Translations under genes and position numbers: made by a program
Shown here: one piece after another, positions 7,841 through 11,225 of the stretch
Numbering within the stretch: position 1 is the stretch's first letter
Layout of the letters: each line of letters begins with the position of its first letter
The notes under the pieces: model-generated
The model's input: only the letters and a program-made list of their open reading frames with translations
Told to the model about the DNA's origin: nothing
Database searches by the model: none
From: Zymomonas sp.
GTDB lineage: Bacteria > Pseudomonadota > Alphaproteobacteria > Sphingomonadales > Sphingomonadaceae
Direction of reading: 5' to 3'
DNA length: 11,225 bases
Assembly: GCA_027489105.1 (NCBI GenBank)
Contig: JAIYAJ010000392.1
Coordinates: forward strand, 1-11,225

Positions 7841-7855
7841 ACTGGAATGTCCAGT
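7841..7855. repeat. 15-bp inverted repeat
   Basis: ACTGGA-ATG-TCCAGT has perfect six-base arms and a three-base spacer. It lies between the putative promoter and start of the FixJ-like regulator gene, and could be an operator or a leader hairpin. Confidence 0.5.
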
Positions 7856-7909
7856 AATCCTCGAATCTTGGCTGGCAACATAAAATTAAATATCAGTGAA
7901 AATTGGCAT

Positions 7910-7918
7910 ATTATAACA
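7910..7918 (-). promoter_or_regulatory. Extended -10 promoter for the FixJ-like regulator
   Basis: The minus strand reads TGTTATAAT, a perfect TATAAT with the TGn extension. There is no good -35 at 17 bp (AGAGGG), which is common for extended -10 or activator-dependent promoters. Transcription would begin near 7903, leaving a leader of about 120 bases. Confidence 0.5.
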
Positions 7919-7951
7919 GAAATTTCACCCATCCCTCTTCCGGCAAATATA

Positions 7952-7981
7952 TGTCATAATGTCAGATACCGGACATAGACA
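7952..7981. promoter_or_regulatory. Cluster of TGTC/GACA half-sites
   Basis: TGTC occurs at 7952-7955 and 7960-7963, and GACA at 7972-7975 and 7978-7981, forming a nested inverted arrangement. The cluster sits about 37-66 bp upstream of the minus-strand -10, where activators normally bind. The binding protein is unknown; autoregulation by the adjacent regulator is one possibility. Confidence 0.4.
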
Positions 7982-8074
7982 GACCGCGCAACTCGGGCAG
8001 GCCTTTTTGAAAATCAGTTTTATCCTCCAATTACGAAGTCTGTGAATTTTATTTCTCTCTCATGGAATTCGGTT

Positions 8075-8093
8075 CGTCTATATTATATCGACG
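8075..8093. promoter_or_regulatory. 19-bp imperfect palindrome over a -10-like element
   Basis: CGTCTATATTATATCGACG is a palindrome around 8084 with a single mismatched pair (T8079/C8089). The centre contains TATATT/TATTAT, which could serve as a -10 for the CheY-like gene on the plus strand. No good -35 is visible, and the resulting leader would be about 200 bases, so the promoter role is tentative. Confidence 0.35.
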
Positions 8094-8294
8094 GCCACAT
8101 GTCTGTTCCGAAATTTCGTCGGCACCGTCTCCGCGTTGCAAGGCTTATCAAAAGCGCTCGAACCACCAGATTGGAACGGCTATGCGAAAAGCGCCCATTG
8201 GTCGCCTCTCCGGTGTTCTACCTAGCTCTGGAAACGCGCTGTTAAGCCCTTCCGAATAGGGTCTGCCGGCAATCATGGCTGACCGGGCGGCTGA

Positions 8295-8660
8295 ATGGCG
8301 AAGATCCTCACCGTAGACGATTCCTCGACGATCCGGCGATTGCTTGGGGCGGTCCTGCGTGGGCAGGGCCATGACGTGGTGGAAGCTGAGGATGGCGTCG
8401 CCGCACTGGAGTGGCTCGCCGAACATGACCGGCCCGACCTGCTGATCACCGACATCAACATGCCGCGTCTCGACGGGCTTTGCCTTGCCGAAGCCGTGCG
8501 GACGCTCGACCGCCACCGCGATCTCCCGATCCTGGTCCTGTCGACCGAATATTCGGTCGAGAAACAGAGCCGCGCGCGCAAGGCCGGCGTTGCCGGCTGG
8601 ATCATAAAGCCCTTCGAACCAGCCAAGCTTCTGTCCGCCGTGGAACGCGCTGCTGCCTGA
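8295..8660 (+). CDS. CheY-like single-domain response regulator
   Basis: The 121-residue product is a lone receiver domain without an output domain. Key residues are present: D8/D9 in TVDDSS, phospho-acceptor D53 in LLITDINMP, S83 at the Thr/Ser switch position in LVLSTEYS, and K105 in GWIIKPFEP. The pattern KILTVDDSSTIRRLL and the GVAGWIIKPF end are closest to chemotaxis CheY proteins, so it may relay phosphoryl groups to a motor or serve as a phosphate sink. No che or flagellar genes are in the window. The ATG at 8295 overlaps nothing and has only a weak purine block (GGGCGG) before it, but the N-terminus matches the family exactly. It is transcribed away from the FixJ-like gene. Confidence 0.9.
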   Translation: MAKILTVDDSSTIRRLLGAVLRGQGHDVVEAEDGVAALEWLAEHDRPDLLITDINMPRLDGLCLAEAVRTLDRHRDLPILVLSTEYSVEKQSRARKAGVAGWIIKPFEPAKLLSAVERAAA

Positions 8661-8667
8661 AGGCAGC
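8652..8667. terminator. Hairpin at the end of the CheY-like gene
   Basis: GCTGCC-TGAA-GGCAGC is a perfect six-base stem with the stop codon in its loop, located between convergent genes. There is no T-run after it on either strand, so it may protect an mRNA end or help Rho-type termination rather than act as a strong intrinsic terminator. Confidence 0.35.
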
Positions 8668-8677
8668 CCCCGGCTCC

Positions 8678-9880
8678 TTAGCCCCGCTGCCGCCCGAAAA
8701 GATCGAGCATTTGCCCGGCACTGCGATCGATATCGTGCCGCGCGACAACACGGCTACGCCCCTCCAGGCCGAGCGTAGCAAGCCGTTCCGGCGAACAGGC
8801 CAGCGCTTCTGCCATGGCCTGGGCCAGTCCGACCACGTCGCCGGGCGTCACCAACCAGCCGCAGCCCTCGTCCACCAGCTCGGCGATGCCCGCAACCGGG
8901 GTCGTCACCACCGGCCGGCCGAGCGCCAGCGCTTCCATCAGCACGATCGGCAACCCTTCGGCATGGCTCGGCAGGATCACGGCGCGGGCGTCGCCGATCA
9001 GCCGGCGCACCTCTGCATTGTCGCGCCAGCCCAGCAACCGGACATGGCCCGCAACCCCGGCTTCGGCGACTGCCCGTTCGACCGCACCCCGATCTTCACC
9101 GTCGCCGACCAGAAGAATCTGCATCTGAGGATGGTCTGGCAACAAGGCAGCCACCGCAGCCGGAATGTCGACCTGCCCCTTCTGTGGGCAAAGCCGGCCG
9201 ACACAGAGTAGCATGGCCCCCGCCGGCTCGACATCCGCCGGATCCGGATAGTCGCGCAGGTCGAGGCCGCAGGAGATGATCTCGACCCGGCTCTCCAGAG
9301 CATCGGGCAGGTGCCGGACCAGACGGTCGCGGCAATAGCGGCTGATCGCGACGACAGCCTCGGCATGGTACGCCTTGTCGACGAAGGCGTTGCGACCGAG
9401 CACTTCCAGTTCGTCGGGCCCGTGCACGGTAAAGCTGTAACGCGGACCGCCCATGAGCCGCGAGAGCATCGCGACCGCCGCCGCATTGGTCGAGAAATGT
9501 GCATGGACATGGTCGATGCCGAGCGCGGCACAGCGCCGCCGCAGTCGGATCGCCTGCGCCACATAAGCGACATGCCTGACCATGCCCTCCCCGGCACGGC
9601 GGTAAAGTGCCCAGCCACTGCAAATCGCCCGGAACAGGCCGGCAGGGTTGCGCAGCAGTTCGACAATCAGTCCCGCCAACAGTCCGAAGAGTTTGCCGCT
9701 CAGCAGATATTCGGTCTTGTCCTGCTCGACACGATCGGCGGGATCGACCAGCGCCTCACTCCAGCGGCGGACGGCGAACCGCTTGACCGGCACCCCCGCC
9801 CGCTCGATCGCGGCGATCTCGCGCCGGATGAAGGTGGTGCTCGTCATCGGATAGCTGTTGAGAAGATAGGCGAGCCTCAC
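8678..9880 (-). CDS. GT4-family glycosyltransferase
   Basis: The 400-residue product has the GT-B layout of retaining GT4 enzymes, which transfer a sugar from a nucleotide-sugar donor at the cytoplasmic face of the membrane. The N-terminal Rossmann domain begins MRLAYLLNSYPMTSTTFIRR, a start seen in colanic-acid/exopolysaccharide-type GT4 enzymes. It contains HAHF (126-129) and FTVHGPDE (150-157). The C-terminal domain has VGRLCPQKG (227-235), with R229 and K234 as likely phosphate-binding residues, and the EX7E motif with E308 and E316 in HAEGLPIVLMEA. Translation starts at a GTG (9880) whose last bases form the stop of the upstream oxidoreductase (GTGA), so the two are translationally coupled. 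Donor and acceptor cannot be told from sequence. The context suggests surface polysaccharide synthesis. Confidence 0.92.
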   Translation of the reverse strand: MRLAYLLNSYPMTSTTFIRREIAAIERAGVPVKRFAVRRWSEALVDPADRVEQDKTEYLLSGKLFGLLAGLIVELLRNPAGLFRAICSGWALYRRAGEGMVRHVAYVAQAIRLRRRCAALGIDHVHAHFSTNAAAVAMLSRLMGGPRYSFTVHGPDELEVLGRNAFVDKAYHAEAVVAISRYCRDRLVRHLPDALESRVEIISCGLDLRDYPDPADVEPAGAMLLCVGRLCPQKGQVDIPAAVAALLPDHPQMQILLVGDGEDRGAVERAVAEAGVAGHVRLLGWRDNAEVRRLIGDARAVILPSHAEGLPIVLMEALALGRPVVTTPVAGIAELVDEGCGWLVTPGDVVGLAQAMAEALACSPERLATLGLEGRSRVVARHDIDRSAGQMLDLFGRQRG

Positions 9881-10800
9881 CGCGACCGGGCCTCCTCGAC
9901 CAGCCGGACCACCTCTTCCATGCAGGCATGGGTGACGACCGGGCTCTCGACCTGCCGGGATCGCACCAGCTGCGTGAAATGCGCAATTTCGTGCCGATAG
10001 GGCGATCCGCCTACCGGGTGCAGATCACCGCCGATCCATGCGACGGCATCGCCCAGACGGCGCAGCAGGGGATTCTGCCGAACCGCACTGCGCCGGCGCG
10101 AAGGCCGCTTCACTCCGGCCGGTCGAAGGCGCATACGCTGCGCCGACAGCAGCGGCGGGTACAGTTCGAGCGTCGCCGCTTCGCCCTCGATGCGGAGGTC
10201 GTTCGGAAGGCGCTCGACGAAGGAGACCGACAGATCGGAACGCGCGCCGGCGGAATGGCGTAGCGACAGCCGCGCGGCCACATCGATACCGGCGCCGTCG
10301 CGCTCGATTTCGCACGTCATCTCGGCCACCGGACCCAGCAATATCCGCGACAGCATCAACGGATAGACCGCGCGATCGGCAAGCACGCCGGTCTCAGGCG
10401 CAAACAGGCGAGGAAAAGCCTCACGCGAGACGGGATAGCCGAAACTCGCCTCCAGCCGGTCGATGGGGCCAAGCCGCCCTTCGGCGACGATGGCGACGGC
10501 GCGCGTGAGCGCCGGCAGGAAGGGCGTTGCCACCGCCTCCATGAAGGTCAGACCGCGTGATCGCGCGAGTGCGACAAGCGTCCGGACATCGTCGACGGCG
10601 AGCGCGACCGGCTTCTCGCACAGCACCGGCTTGCCTGCCTCGAGCGCCAGACGCGATTGGCGCACATGATCGGCATTGCCGCAGGCCACATAGACCGCCT
10701 CCGCCTGGTCGAACGGGACGTCCCCGACCAGCGCGCGCATCGTCGCGGCCATGCGACCGCGACCGATCACGGCGAATCGCAACGGCGAACCGGTGCTCAC
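9877..10800 (-). CDS. Gfo/Idh/MocA-family oxidoreductase with shortened Rossmann domain
   Basis: The 307-residue product belongs to the family of NAD(P)-dependent sugar dehydrogenases and related enzymes. FAVIGRGRMA (9-18) is the dinucleotide-binding glycine motif, and LCEKPVAL (60-67) is the family EKP signature with the catalytic-type lysine K63. MEAVATPFLPA (87-97) and GVLADRAVYPL (138-148) resemble the dihydrodiol-dehydrogenase-like subgroup, although the usual GGG before the aspartate region reads ETG. The oddity is the gap between the glycine motif and AVYVACGNADH (35-45). Only about 17 residues separate them, where family members usually have about 50. Strand 2 with the acidic residue that holds the cofactor ribose seems to be missing. 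The GTG start overlaps the previous gene's stop, and its own stop overlaps the glycosyltransferase start. The substrate is unknown. Confidence 0.87.
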   Translation of the reverse strand: MSTGSPLRFAVIGRGRMAATMRALVGDVPFDQAEAVYVACGNADHVRQSRLALEAGKPVLCEKPVALAVDDVRTLVALARSRGLTFMEAVATPFLPALTRAVAIVAEGRLGPIDRLEASFGYPVSREAFPRLFAPETGVLADRAVYPLMLSRILLGPVAEMTCEIERDGAGIDVAARLSLRHSAGARSDLSVSFVERLPNDLRIEGEAATLELYPPLLSAQRMRLRPAGVKRPSRRRSAVRQNPLLRRLGDAVAWIGGDLHPVGGSPYRHEIAHFTQLVRSRQVESPVVTHACMEEVVRLVEEARSR

Positions 10801-11225
10801 CAGCGCATGGGCTCCATCGGGTCGAACTCCGTCACCAGCCGGTGATCGCCGCCCGCTTGCATGGCAAGGCTGGCTTCGGTCAGGTGCAGCGCGAAATCGC
10901 CGGCGAGACGCGGTGACCGGCCGGCAGCGATGGCGCGCATCATCTCGGCAACGCCGAGGGCGAAGTTCATCGACGCGGCGCCACGGCGGCCGAGCATCGG
11001 ATGCCCGTCCCCGGCCCAGGGCACGCGGCGCGCGATCGGGCTGTTGACCAGTCGCCGGCGCACGACGTGACGCCGGCGCACCCGGACGGCAGCGCCGTTC
11101 GCCCAGGCATCATCGACTTCCAATATGCCGTCGTCGCCGAAAATTCTCAGGCGGTGGTCGTGCCGGGCGACGATCGAACAGGTCAGCCGCGCGACCACCG
11201 AATCGAAATAGAGCGTCGCCGAAGC
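10797..11225 (-). CDS. Gfo/Idh/MocA-type oxidoreductase, C-terminal part (5' end outside window)
   Basis: The frame is open through the right edge, and the visible part is the last 142 codons. The reading begins ASATLYFDSVVARLTCSIV and continues with LRIFGDDGILEVDDAW, typical of the beta-sheet domain of this family (a substrate-binding sheet with a G-x-x-G-x-L/I turn). It ends with a helix of the type FALGVAEMMRAIAAGRSPR, then LAGDFALHLTEASLAM, matching the common C-terminal helix. The Rossmann half, with the glycine and EKP motifs, lies outside the window. Its TGA stop overlaps the GTG of the next gene by four bases, so it is part of the same coupled operon. A GTG at 11198 is an internal codon, not a credible start. 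Confidence 0.75.
   Translation of the reverse strand, partial: ASATLYFDSVVARLTCSIVARHDHRLRIFGDDGILEVDDAWANGAAVRVRRRHVVRRRLVNSPIARRVPWAGDGHPMLGRRGAASMNFALGVAEMMRAIAAGRSPRLAGDFALHLTEASLAMQAGGDHRLVTEFDPMEPMRW

Larger units (their letters stand above)
7785..8294. other. AT-rich divergent intergenic region
   Basis: This 510-bp gap separates two divergent response-regulator genes and contrasts sharply with its GC-rich surroundings. For example 7861-7920 has 18 G+C in 60 bases and 8041-8100 has 22 in 60. I see no convincing gene in it; the short frames present lack recognisable domains and ribosome sites. It holds an extended -10 promoter on the minus strand, several inverted repeats listed separately, and a more GC-rich leader (about 8100-8294) before the CheY-like gene. 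Confidence 0.7.

Noticed and set aside
7784..7978. 64-codon frame crossing the regulator promoter
   Set aside because: Begins opposite the regulator start, has no ribosome site, and overlaps regulatory elements on the other strand.
8042..8245. 67-codon frame in the AT-rich gap
   Set aside because: No ribosome site, no recognisable domain, and an arginine-rich C-terminal half of random look.
8275..8316. Short upstream frame (MADRAAEWRRSSP) overlapping the CheY-like start
   Set aside because: No Shine-Dalgarno and only 13 codons; likely chance.

Overview
The window is GC-rich, coding-dense DNA. A TonB-dependent B12 receptor, two-partner secretion machinery, FixJ/CheY-type regulators and the alphaproteobacterial character of the proteins suggest a sphingomonad-like alphaproteobacterium. 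This is an inference from protein style and base composition; there is no rRNA or other phylogenetic marker here. Both edges cut genes.

Layout. (1) Positions 1-4697, minus strand: an operon that starts with a TpsB/ShlB/FhaC-type outer-membrane transporter and continues into a large TPR-CHAT protein with a signal peptide and an intact His/Cys dyad; its 3' end lies beyond the left edge. A 41-codon reading frame bridges the two genes with start/stop overlaps at both ends. (2) Positions 4698-5197: a divergent control region holding a well-preserved cobalamin riboswitch and, just before btuB, a hairpin that buries the Shine-Dalgarno sequence. (3) Positions 5198-7081, plus strand: btuB, a vitamin B12 TonB-dependent receptor. 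(4) Positions 7173-8660: a FixJ/LuxR-type response regulator (minus) and a single-domain CheY-like receiver (plus), divergent around a strikingly AT-rich 510-bp region rich in inverted repeats. (5) Positions 8678-11225, minus strand: two Gfo/Idh/MocA oxidoreductases (the first cut by the right edge) and a GT4 glycosyltransferase, all joined by 4-base GTGA overlaps, which looks like part of a polysaccharide or glycan gene cluster.

How the parts work together. The TpsB-CHAT pair is the most unusual unit. A periplasmic or exported caspase-like protease made with a two-partner transporter suggests processing or control of a TpsA exoprotein, but no TpsA is in the window. btuB is a standalone B12 uptake gene under B12 feedback control. 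Neither response regulator has a kinase gene in view, so both are orphans here. The right-hand genes probably modify and transfer a sugar during surface glycan synthesis.
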